DNA of 64,000 nt. Origin: Prorocentrum cordatum (lineage: Eukaryota > Sar > Dinophyceae > Prorocentrales > Prorocentraceae). Every line of letters starts with the position of its first letter. Position 1 is the first letter of the stretch. Positions 54,430-64,000 of this stretch are shown in pieces. The stretch is from NCBI GenBank assembly GCA_963575745.1, contig CAUYUJ010020726.1:1135969-1199968 (forward strand). Direction: 5' to 3'. The notes beneath the pieces were generated by a model. It was not told where the DNA came from. It saw only the letters and a list, made by a program, of their open reading frames with translations, and did not search any database. The position numbers were made by a program, and so were the translations under genes.

Positions 54430-54740
54430 ACCAGGCCCTCCTCCTCCTCCTCCTCCTCCTCCTTCTCCTCCTCCTCCTCCTCCTCATCATCCTCCCTCCT
54501 CCCTCCTCCCCCCTCCCCCTCCTTCTCCTCCTCCTCCTCCTCCTCCTCCTCATCATCATCATCATCACCCTCCATCCTCCATCCTCCCTCCTCCTCCTCC
54601 GCCGTCCTCCTCCTCCTCCCTCCTCCTCCTCCTCCCCCCTCCCTCCCTCCCTCCCTCCCTCCCTCCTCCCTTCCTCCTCCTCTCCGCCTCCTCCTCCTCC
54701 TCCTCCGCCGTCCTCCTCCTCCTCCTCCTCCGCTGCCTGA
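54430..54740. repeat. (CCT)n tract with (CAT)n patch
   Basis: About 310 bp of CCT triplets with CCTT and CATCAT interruptions. Pro, Ser, Leu and Glu frames are artefacts. From 54741 to 55043 nothing else is recognisable. Confidence 0.9.
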
Positions 54741-55043
54741 TCTGGTGCTCAGAGCTCTCCTGGGCGCGCGCGGACACACACTGCTGCCTCGGGGGTCTCT
54801 TCTTGCCGAAAGAAAATCCCCCGAGCCCACGGCGTCGCGCTTCTCACGCAGCGCGCACCCCCAGAGGTCTCGACCCCTGGCCCGTCCAGGGCATCGGCCC
54901 CTCATCAAGAATCTGATTCCTACGTTTGCGACTGCTCCACAGGCCGCCTGGCGAGGTCCCCCCGAAAAACACGACGACTGCAAACTTACCCATCGACGCC
55001 CCGTTGCGATCTCTTCGCGACGCGATGAGCTCTGGGTCCCTCC

Positions 55044-55230
55044 CCAGACATCCTTCTGCTCCAATATTTGTTCGATGCGTGGACCCCGGAGGTCTGGACC
55101 ACTTCCCCAGGACCGGTGTTCCGTCCTGGATCGTTTTCTGACGCTCCCGAGGCCCGGCGACGGGCCCCCAGAGGCCGAAGACGGCCCCAAACCGTCTGCT
55201 CCGATTTGTCCTGGAGCGTCGGATCTCTGG
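55044..55230 (+). mobile_element. 187-bp hAT-like MITE, copy 3, with 8-bp target duplication
   Basis: CCAGACATCCTTCTGCTCCA start, GGAGCGTCGGATCTCTGG end. GTCCCTCC lies immediately on both sides (55036-55043 and 55231-55238). Eight-bp duplications and short TIRs are the signature of hAT elements. Confidence 0.85.
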
Positions 55231-55379
55231 GTCCCTCCAGGCTCGGGGGTCCAAACAAATCGCCTCCCCTGGACGTGTCCAGGGGAACATGCGCGCGCTG
55301 GCCCGGGGTGCTTCGCGTGGGGCCGAGCCGTGGCTACGAGGAGAGGCGCCTCCCCGAGGCCCCCCCCCAAAAAAGCAGG

Positions 55380-55915
55380 GCGCAGGCAGTCAAGCGGTCG
55401 AAGCCTCGAGCCTCCTCGGAGTCTATAGAGGCCCGACGAAGGCGTGCTCGGCCCTCGACCTCCGCGAACTTCCTTCTCGATCCTCGGCCCTCGATCCCTC
55501 TCCCTCGATCCCTCCAGGAGGCCGGCCCCCTCGACCCCACGGAGGCCCGCAAAGAAGGGCCCACGAGGTCGAGCCTCGCCTTCCTCGAAACTGTTCGAAG
55601 ATCGAGGTCCAAAAAAGGCCACAATCGAACCTCCGCCTCCTCGAGCCTCGCCGACCCTCGAGGCGCAATAAGACCGGCCCGATCGAACCTCGACCTCGTC
55701 GAACCTCCTGCATCCTCGGCCCGCCTGGCAACGTCCTCGAACCTCCCACGGAAAAAGGCCCCGTCGAACCTCGACCTCCTCGAGCCTCGACCTCCTCGAG
55801 CCTCCTCGATCCTCGATCTCCTCGAGCCTCCTCGATCGAACCTCGACCTCCTCGACCACCTCGAGCCTCCTCGAGCCTCCTCGAAGGGAGTCTGCGGGGC
55901 CCGCCTCACGCAGCG
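55380..55915. repeat. Degenerate (CCTCGA)n array
   Basis: CCTCGA, CCTCGAGC and TCGACCTC units, rich in TCGA and CTCGAG. No gene. Confidence 0.75.
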
Positions 55916-55974
55916 AGTCGGTCGCGAGCACCACCAGCGGCTTGTCCTCTTCGCCACCCGACCGCACGCAAGAG

Positions 55975-56332
55975 GCAGGAGGAGGAGGAGGAGGAGGAAA
56001 GGAGGGGGAGGAGAGGAGGAGGAAAGGAGGGGGAGGAGGAGGAGGAGGAGGAGGAGGAGGAGGAGGAGGAGGAGGAGGAGGAGGAGAAATGGAGGGGGAG
56101 GAGCAGGAGGAGGAGGAGGAGGAGGAGGAGGAGGAGAAGTCACGTCATAGGCAAGAGCGACATGTGGTGCACGGTTGAAAACGGAGGCGCGAGAGGGCCA
56201 ACAGCAAAAGCGAGCACGCCGCTGCCATCGCATCGCGCTCAGCGATCGGGCAAGTCCCTGTGGATCGGGCAAGTCCCTGTGGGCCCGCACCAAGAGTCAC
56301 CCATGCCAAGGGCCACTCTTACGGCAGGTCCG
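55975..56332. repeat. (GGA)n tract plus diverged relative of the 148-bp MITE
   Basis: Purine triplets to 56140, then GCAAGAGCGACATGTGGTGC, GCATCGCGCTCAGCGATCGG (56229) and GGGCCACTCTTACGG (56318-56332), matching the ends and core of the element at 51936-52083. A GGATCGGGCAAGTCCCTGTG duplication lies inside. Confidence 0.65.
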
Positions 56333-56690
56333 CATCACGATGACCTCGGCGTTGGACTCTCACACCCCACGGATCGTTCAACCTTTCAAGATCACGGCCC
56401 TCCGAGAAAACAGATCAGTCGCCATCGGCAGGTTCTCGGCCACTGGCGGCGCTCAACCTGGAACGCCCGCATTTGGGCCACCGCCGCGGCAGGACAGAGC
56501 GGACCTGCCCTGCTCGGAGGCGTCCGACAGGGGGGCGTCCAAGAAGGGGGGGCGCAAGACAGGGCCCGAGGCACGTGCGAGTCCCCGGGGAGGGCGGTTG
56601 GGGGCGCACCGACATGGGAAGCGGCGCCATGACATCTGGGGCGATGGCATGGCCCCCGCCATGATACCCCCCCTCATCAACACCCCCCCT

Positions 56691-56868
56691 CCCCCGACGT
56701 CCGGCTGCTCCAATGTTTCCGGTGCGTGGGCCCCGGAAGACTCGACCACTTCTCAGGGGGCTGGTTGTTCGTCCTGTGACGCTCCCGAGGCCCGGCGAGG
56801 GCCCCCAGGGGCCGAAATCGGCCCAAAGCTGCCCGCTCCAATTGCTGTTGCGAGCGTCGGATCTCTGG
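56691..56868 (+). mobile_element. 178-bp hAT-like MITE, copy 4
   Basis: CCGACGTCCGGCTGCTCCAA start and GAGCGTCGGATCTCTGG end, with the shared GACGCTCCCGAGGCCCGGCG core. No target duplication visible, consistent with an older copy. The interval 56333-56690 has no recognised gene. Confidence 0.7.
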
Positions 56869-56889
56869 GTCACATCTATGTGTTACGCG

Positions 56890-57420
56890 ATGTTGTGGTC
56901 TACGATGGTGTGACATATTACACCGCGCTATGTCATGTTATGATGTGCCATGTGTGCTATGATGCAATCTGTCATGCTATATGTGCTGCAATGCTGTGTT
57001 GAATTGTAGTATACGCTGGCATGTTATGATATGATATTGTACAGTCTGCCATGTTATGGTATGCTATACTCTGCTATAGTATGTATAAACCGATATGTCC
57101 AGCCATGCGTTGTTATGCTGTGGTGTGATATGACATGTAATGTTATGTGAGACTGTGACGTGTTACGGTTTAGTATGCTCGGGTCTGCGATACCTTATGA
57201 TGATATGCTTGCGTTGCCGTGACATGTAATGTCTAGTGCTGTGATGCGAAGCTATGATGTGCCCTGCTCAATCATTGGTGTGATTTGTTACGGCATGCTA
57301 TGTCATGGTCTGGCATGTTGTGTTCTGATATCGTGTGTTAGGTGGTGTGGTGTTATGCTCTGTTCTGTCATAGCTTCGAGTGTGGTGCTGTACTATGTTC
57401 TGCTGCATAAAACCTGCCGC
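56890..57420. repeat. Degenerate ATGTTATGATATGC-type repeat
   Basis: AT-richer stretch of TGTTATG, ATGCTAT and TGATATG words without a fixed period. No gene. Confidence 0.7.
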
Positions 57421-57439
57421 CCTGTTATGTTCTGATTTG

Positions 57440-58105
57440 GCGGCGCAAGGCGGGACACTCGGAGGCACTCGGGGGACCTGGGGATCTGACGGCCGCGGTA
57501 TGCAAAGTGGCGCGAGGCGGGTGTCTCAGGGACACTCGGGGGACCTGGGGATCTGGCGGCCGCTGTATGCACAGTGGCGTGAGGCGGCCGTCTTGGGGAC
57601 ACTCGGGGGACCTGGGGATCTGACGGCCGCGGTATACAGAGTGGCGTGAAGCGGGCGTCTCGGGGACACCGGGGGGGACCTGGGGATCCAGCGGCCGCGG
57701 TACGCAGAGTGGCGCGAGGCGGGCGTCTCGGGGACACTCGGGGGACCTGGGGATCTGGCGGCCGCGGTATGCAAAGTGGCGCGAGGCGGGCGTCTCGGGG
57801 ACACTCGTGGGACCAGGGGATCCAGCGGCCGCGGTACGCAGAGTGGCGCGAGGCAGGCGTCTCGGGGACTCTCGGGGGACCTGGGGATCTGGCGGCCGCG
57901 GTATGAAGAGTGGCACGAAGCGGGCATCTCGGGGTCACTCGGGGGACCTGGGGATCTGGCGGCCGCGGTATGCAGAGTGGCGCGAGGCGGTACTCTAGGA
58001 AACACTCGAGGGACCTGGGGATCTGGCGGCCGCGGTATGAGAGCGGCGCGAAGCGGGACTCTCCGAGACACTCGGATGACCTGGGGATCTGGCGGCCGCG
58101 GTATG
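57440..58105. repeat. 67-bp satellite, about ten units
   Basis: Unit: ACTCGGGGGACCTGGGGATC, TGGCGGCCGCGGTATGCAGA, GTGGCGCGAGGCGGGCGTCT. The ACC(T/A)GGGG landmark falls at 57476, 57543, 57610, 57678, 57745, 57812, 57879, 57946, 58013 and 58080: 67 bp apart with one 68. Each unit has a NotI-like GCGGCCGC. Confidence 0.95.
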
Positions 58106-58289
58106 CAAGGTGGACGGGTCGGGAGGTCTGTTCTTAAATCTAACGACCCCAACCTGTCGGTGTCGGGTAGGGCTTAAGCACTCGAGAAAACAACTGTCTT
58201 TGTAAAGACACATGGCGGCTGGTATGTTCACGGGTAAGGCCCCGTCGCGGAAGAGCTGGGAGGTTGGAGGAAAGGAGACAGAGGAGCCG

Positions 58290-58347
58290 CAGGACGGAGA
58301 CGACGACGACGATGGCGGCGACGACGACGACAACGTCGACGGTGATT

Positions 58348-58408
<61 letters not shown>

Positions 58409-58440
58409 CGGGGGCGACGACGACGACGGCGGGGTCGACG
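58290..58440. repeat. (GAC)n triplet array
   Basis: About 90 bp of nearly pure GAC triplets with less regular edges. From 58441 to 59227 the sequence is very GC-rich with a CCT patch (58665-58720) and no recognisable gene. Confidence 0.85.
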
Positions 58441-59227
58441 GCGGCGGCGGCTGGCGCCTCGCCCTCCGCGCCCAGCGGGGAGGCGCGCGCAATGGCGGCG
58501 GCCACGGCGTATGCGAGCCGCGGGCCCCGCCCGGCCGCGGGAGCGGGCGGGGGGGCTGCCTCTCGGAGGGCCACGGGGCGCGAGCGGGCCCGTGCGGGGG
58601 GGGGGCGGGGGGGCCTGTGCGCTTCCTCCTGCGAGGGGGGGCGGGCAGGAAGAGGGATCCATCCTCCTGCTCCTCCTCCTCCTCCTCCTTCTCCTACTCC
58701 TCCTCCTCCTGCTCCCTCCCCTCTTCATCCTCCTGCTGCAAGGGAAAAAAAAACGGGGGGGGCATCGAGGTTGATGGGGAGGGCGCGGGGGGGGGGGGTG
58801 ATGGGGGCGCGGGGGAGAGCGTGGGGCGAGGAGCGAGAGAGCGGGGGTCTGCGCTCAAGGCCCCCCCCAGACCTGCTCCCGGGCTGCGCCGCGACCAGAA
58901 AAGTCCGGGACGGACCCGGCCGTGGCCACAAGACACCTCTTGCAGGCCCAAAATCGGCCAAGAAGACCAAACAGTTATTTTGATTCGAGCGATCCCCACC
59001 GACACCTTCGGCGTTCGATTCCGACGGTGCTCGCGCCCATTGGAAGGATGTGCGCGCGGCCCCGTGGTGTCGGCCAGTGCGGCGGTCTGGCCAGGTCGCA
59101 AGTTGCCGTCCTCCTCAGAGCCCAACACAAAAGAAACCGAAACAAACACGGGGACGAACAACTAACCTCCAAGCCGCGTGGAGCGCGACTCCAAAGCACG
59201 TCCTGCGATAGTCGATAGGAGGAAGAG

Positions 59228-59278
59228 GGGCAGTAGCAGTAGCATTGCAAGTAGTAGTCGTAGTAGTCGTAGTAGTAA

Positions 59279-59375
<97 letters not shown>

Positions 59376-59383
59376 CGTAGTAA

Positions 59384-59466
<83 letters not shown>

Positions 59467-59599
59467 CCACTAGTAAAAGTAGTAGTAGTAGTAGTCGTCG
59501 TCGGAGTAGTAGTAGTGGTAGTAGTAGTAGTAGTCGCAGTAGTAGTAGTAGTAGTAGCAGTCGTAGTAGTAGTAGTAGTAGTAGTAGTAGTACTACTAA

Positions 59600-59636
<37 letters not shown>

Positions 59637-59689
59637 CGTAGCAGTAGTCGTAGTCGTAGCAGTAGTAGTAGTAGTAGTAGTAGTAGGAG

Positions 59690-59727
<38 letters not shown>

Positions 59728-59767
59728 CTAAAAGGAGTAGTAGTAGTAGCAGTAGCAGTAGTAGTCT

Positions 59768-59807
<40 letters not shown>

Positions 59808-59830
59808 CGTAGTAGTAGTAGTAGTAGTAG
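59228..59830. repeat. (AGT)n triplet array
   Basis: About 600 bp of AGT/GTA triplets with CGT, GGT and CAG interruptions. Poly-Ser, poly-Val and poly-Leu frames are artefacts. A short (GGGTGT)n run follows at 59938-59968. Confidence 0.95.
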
Positions 59831-59969
59831 GGCTGACCGGGGGATGGTGGCCGGGCAGTTCGTCCGTGAGACGACTTAAGGGTGGTGATGGAGGTTCCGC
59901 GTTTCCAACGGTTTAACAAACAATACAGAGATTGTGGGTGAGGGTGTGGGTGTGGGTGTGGGTGTGGGT

Positions 59970-61395
59970 TTTCATGTATGATGTATGATGAGGTATGATG
60001 AAGTATGGTGATGTATGATGATGTATGATGATGTGTGATGATGTTTGATGATGTATGCTGATGTATGGTGATGTATGATGATGTATGGTGATGCATGATG
60101 ATGTATAATGATGAACAATGGTGCATGATGGTGTATGATGATGTATGGTGGCGCATGATGGTGTATGATGATGTATGCAGATGTATGATGGTGTATGATG
60201 ATTGGTGTATGGTGTTTGATTATGTAAGCTGTATGGTGATTAATGGCGTATGATGTTTGATGTTAGATGTTTGATGTTGTATGATGTTTGGTGTTTGATG
60301 CTTGATGTTGAATGATGTTTGATATTTGATTTTTGGTGCTGGGTGTTCATTGATGCTGCTTGATGTTTTGGTGTCTGATGTATGATGTTTAATGATGTTT
60401 GGTGTTTAATGTATGATGTTTGATGTTGGATGATGTATGATGTATGTTGAATGAGGTTGGATGTTTGATGTTTGATGCTTGTTGGTGTTTGGTGATGTTT
60501 GATGTTTTGTGTTTAATGATGGTTGGTGTTTGATGTGCGATGTTTGATGCTTGATGTTTGTTGGTGTATGATGTTTGATGATTCATGTTCGAAGTTTGGT
60601 GACGTATGATCTTTGATGGTGTGTGACGTTGCATGTCTGATGTTTGGTAATGTATGATGTGTGATATTTGATGATGTATGATGTTTGATGTTTGATGACG
60701 TTTGATGTTTGGTGATGTATGACGTTTGATGTTTGTTGTCTGCTGTTTGATGCTGTATGATGTTTGCTGTCTGCTGTATGATGTTTGATGATGTGCGATG
60801 TATTACGATGCATGGTGTTTGATGATGCCTGATGATGTATGATGTACGGTGTTTGATGGTCTAGGATGAAGTATGGTGTTTGATGATGTATTATGATGTG
60901 TTGTGTTTGATGGTGTACTATGATGGGTGGTGTATGGTGTACGATCATGTATGATGATGTATTATGATGTATGGCGCACGATGTTGCATTATGAATATGA
61001 TGTGTGATGCTTGATGGCGTGTGATGTTGTATGCTGTATGATGTTTGACGGTGTATGATGTTTGATGGCGTATGATGGTTGATGGTGTGGGATGATGTAT
61101 GATAGTTGACCATGTACGGTGTATGTGCAATGTTGTATGACGCATGATGAAGTATGGTGTATTTATAATGTTGTATGATGCATGGTGGTAGGGTGCATGT
61201 ATAATGTTGTATGGTGCATGATTATGTGTGGTACATGTATAATGTTGTATAGCACATGGTGATGTATGATGTATGTATCATGTTATATGATGAATGGTCT
61301 TGTATGATGTATGTACCACGTTGTATGATGCATGCTGAGATATGGTGTATGGAACATGTTGTATGATGTATTACGTTGTATGGTGGATGCATCAT
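59970..61395. repeat. Degenerate TGATGTATGATGTTTGATG repeat, 1.4 kb
   Basis: Words GATGTATG, GATGTTTG and GTGTTTGATG follow one another without a fixed period. The left part favours TGATGTATGATG, the middle TGATGTTTGATG, and the right (61140-61390) a longer unit with GTATAATGTTGTATG. His/Thr/Ser-rich minus frames are artefacts. Confidence 0.85.
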
Positions 61396-61406
61396 GTTGT
61401 ATGACT

Positions 61407-61532
61407 ACTCCTACTACTACTACTACCACTACTACGACTACGACTACGACTACGACGACTACTGCTACTACTACTACTACTACTACTACTAATACTACTA
61501 CTACTACTACCTACTACCGACTACTACTACTA

Positions 61533-61628
<96 letters not shown>

Positions 61629-61700
61629 TTACTACTACTAATAATAATAATAATACTAGAACCACGCGCGCGCTTCGCGCGCGCTTAGGTTCTAGCTAGG
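61407..61700. repeat. (ACT)n array ending in a GC hairpin
   Basis: ACT triplets to about 61640, a few AAT triplets, then the hairpin 61656-61695 with CTAGAACC/GGTTCTAG at the base and alternating GC arms. Confidence 0.85.
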
Positions 61701-61829
61701 AGGCGAGCTTGAGTCAACGAAAGTCGCAGGGAAGGGGGCAGGGGGAAGAAGGCCAGAGAGCGCTGAAGGATACAAATACTGGAACCCTCTTGTGATTTTG
61801 TGGGGGACCTCGTCCGGCCGCTCGCTGGG

Positions 61830-63010
61830 AGTTTGACGTAGCTTCTCGGGGCCTCTAAACCTGTCGGGGGCCTCCTGGAAGCAGGTTCGAAGCATTTTGG
61901 GGGCCGATTTGGCGCTTTTCGGGGCCTCCTTTGGGCCTCTTGGGGGTCTCCTGGGGCCTCTTGAGGGGCCTCCTTGGGGCCTCCTGGCGGCCTCTTGGGG
62001 CGGAAGGCTCGAGCTTGCGGTTCGTGGTCCCCCTCTGGGCCCCCTCTTGGGCCCGTCTTGGGGCCCTCTTGGGCCATCTTGGGCGCCTCTTGGGCCGTCT
62101 TGGGGCCCTCTTGGGCTGTCCTGGGGCCCTCTTGGAAGCTTCTTGGGCCGTCTTGGGGCGGTCTTGGAGGCCTCTTGGGCCGTCTTGGACGCGGTGAAAG
62201 CCCAAGATGCGAACATGCGAAAAATATACGTTTTCCCATAGGAATGGCACGATTTTTGTTTCTTGGACCTCTCTTGGGGTGCCTCTCGGAACGTCTTGGG
62301 CTGATTTTGGAAGCCTTTTGGCGCCTCTGGGCGGCGTTTTGGCGCCTCCTGGGATATGTTGGGCCGGAAGCTCGGAATTCGAGAGTGGCTTTCTCCTTCT
62401 GGGACCCCTCTCGAAGTTGTCTTGGGGTTCTCTTGGGCCGTCTTGGGGCCGTCCTGGGGCACTCGTGCGCAGCCTTGGAGCGCTGCCGGAGGCCTCCTAG
62501 GCCGTCTTGGAGGCCTCTTGGGCCGTCTTGGACGCGGTGAAAGCCCAAGATGCGAACATGCGAAACATATACGTTTTCCAATAGAAATGGCACGATTTTT
62601 GTTTCTTGGACCTCTCTTGGGGTGCCTCTCGGAACGTCTTGGGGTGCTTTGGGGAGCCTTTTGGCGCCTCTTGGCGGCATTTTGGCGCCTCCTGGAGCCT
62701 CTTGGGCCGGAAGCTCGGAATTCGAGGTTGGCTTTCTCCGTCTGGGACCCCTCTTGAACTCGTCTTGGGGCTCTCTTCGGCCGTCTTGGGGCCGTCCTGG
62801 GCCACTCGTGCGCAGCCTTGGAGCGCTCCCAGAGGCCTCGTAGACCGTCTTGGGCGCCTCTTGGGCCGTCTTGGACGCGGTGAAAGCCCAAGAGGCGAAC
62901 ATGCGAAAAATGTACGTTTTCCCGTAGGAATGACACGATGTTTGCTTGTTGGGCCTCTCTTGGGCTGCCTCTCGGAGCGTCTTGGAGGCTTCTGGGACCT
63001 TCTTGGTGTC
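61830..63010 (+). repeat. TCTTGGGGCC-type minisatellite with a 343-bp higher-order period
   Basis: The landmark GCGGTGAAAGCCCAAGA(T/G)GC sits at 62191, 62534 and 62877, exactly 343 bp apart each time. Each unit contains a TACGTTTTCC block, ATGGCACGATTTTTGTTTC (diverged in the third) and degenerate CTTGGG units. The segment 61848-62190 is a more diverged unit. Confidence 0.9.
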
Positions 63011-63175
63011 ATGACAGGCGTCTTGGAAGGCATCTGGAGCCATCGGAGCGCGTTCCGAAGCCGCCTGCGAACGATCTTGGACGGCGTCCGGCGGTCCGAC
63101 GAGCCTCCGGGCCCCCCGGGGCCCACATTTGTGGTCGGGGTCCCGGCCCCGGGCCCCCGGACCCGGTGCGCCGTT

Positions 63176-63515
<340 letters not shown>

Positions 63516-63689
63516 TACTACTCAGCAGCATCCTCTGCATTGTCGTCGCCATCGTCAACGTCGTCACCATTATAGGCATCATCGTCATCATCATCATCAG
63601 CAGCGTCAGCATCAGCATCATCATCATCATCATCATCATCACGCCTTCGTCTCGTTCGACCGCCTCAATCACAATCATCACGCCCTCGT

Positions 63690-64000
63690 CGTCAGGCCTC
63701 CCAGGAGGCTTCCCAGGAGGCCCTAGAGGCCTGTCAGGAGGCCCGAGAGGCCTCTCAGGAGGCCCCAAAGGCCTCTCAGGAGGCCCCAGAGGCCTCTCAG
63801 GAGGCCCCAAAGGCCTCTCATGAGGCCCCAGAGGCCTCTCAGGAGGCCCAAGAGGCTTCTCCTGAGGCCCAAGAGGCCTCTCAGGAGGCCCAAGAGGCCT
63901 CTCAAGAGGCCAAAGGGGCCTCCCAGGAGGCCCAAGAGGCTTCCCAGGAGGCCCAAGAGGTCCCTCAGGAGGCCCAAGAGGCCTCTCGAGAGGCCCAAGA
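63690..64000. repeat. AGGAGGCCC/AGAGGCCTCTC minisatellite
   Basis: Tandem 20-22-bp units (GGCCTCTCAGGAGGCCCMAA type) to the window end. Each unit is itself near-palindromic around AGGCCT. Confidence 0.9.

Noticed and set aside
55334-56293. Arg/Ser-rich and Ser/Pro frames across 55.3-56.6 kb
   Set aside because: They follow the CCTCGA and GGA arrays and are open on both strands together.
57440-58105. CRISPR-like array
   Set aside because: The repeats are direct and contiguous with no unique spacers, in a eukaryotic context.
59938-59968. Telomere-like GGGTGT run
   Set aside because: Only five units, the unit is not TTTAGGG, and it is embedded between microsatellites.

Overview
The window reads as nuclear DNA of a dinoflagellate. 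The reasons are GC-rich intron-bearing genes, introns that start with GC or GA as often as GT and end mostly in AG|G, two relics of the dinoflagellate spliced leader (DinoSL) just upstream of start codons, a DIRS-like retroelement and a LINE of types I associate with dinoflagellates, and a very large load of simple and complex repeats. Prorocentrum, Polarella or a Symbiodiniaceae relative would fit; I cannot name the species. No rRNA, tRNA or CRISPR was recognised.

Layout. 0.1-2.3 kb (-): decayed LINE (RT, zinc finger, RNase H). 2.3-4.8 kb: CCT tract, foldback repeat, hexanucleotide array and a 1-kb TIR-type repeat. 4.88-5.86 kb (+): intronless unknown gene behind a DinoSL relic. 6.5-16.3 kb (+): a 12-exon gene behind a second DinoSL relic, read as an hAT-transposase-like protein (1121 aa, frame kept across all joins). 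16.85-18.74 and 26.09-27.89 kb: two 1.8-kb arms of one repeat in inverted orientation. Between them lie a 53/106-bp satellite and a six-exon gene (20.48-26.02 kb, 998 aa, unknown function). 29.4-33.5 kb (+): a three-exon C5-cytosine DNA methyltransferase. 33.5-38.9 kb: repeats. 38.9-43.0 kb (-): DIRS-like polyprotein (RT-RNase H, tyrosine recombinase, MTase-like domain). 44.3-46.0 kb (+): membrane/Cys ORF plus gag-like ORF, which look like the 5' half of the same sort of element in the opposite orientation; a 57-bp perfect inverted repeat links both halves. 47.25-49.26 kb (-): an intact three-exon gene joining a DEDDy 3'-5' exonuclease to an RNase H1-type hybrid-binding domain. 49.3-64 kb: no convincing gene; MITEs, minisatellites of 67 and 343 bp, and long trinucleotide arrays.

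The main pattern is that almost every dispersed repeat family here has at least one copy inside an intron of one of the genes (a TAGCA-rich TIR element, a GCTTCGCG/GGCTGGTGGGATT TIR element, a GCCCACCGC composite, a TTGGGCC element that almost coincides with its host intron, and a 190-bp hAT-like MITE). Introns here seem to be the landing sites of, or to be built from, mobile repeats. Exon joins were worked out by hand from reading frame, splice consensus and family recall. They need transcript support, and homopolymer lengths should be rechecked in the raw data.
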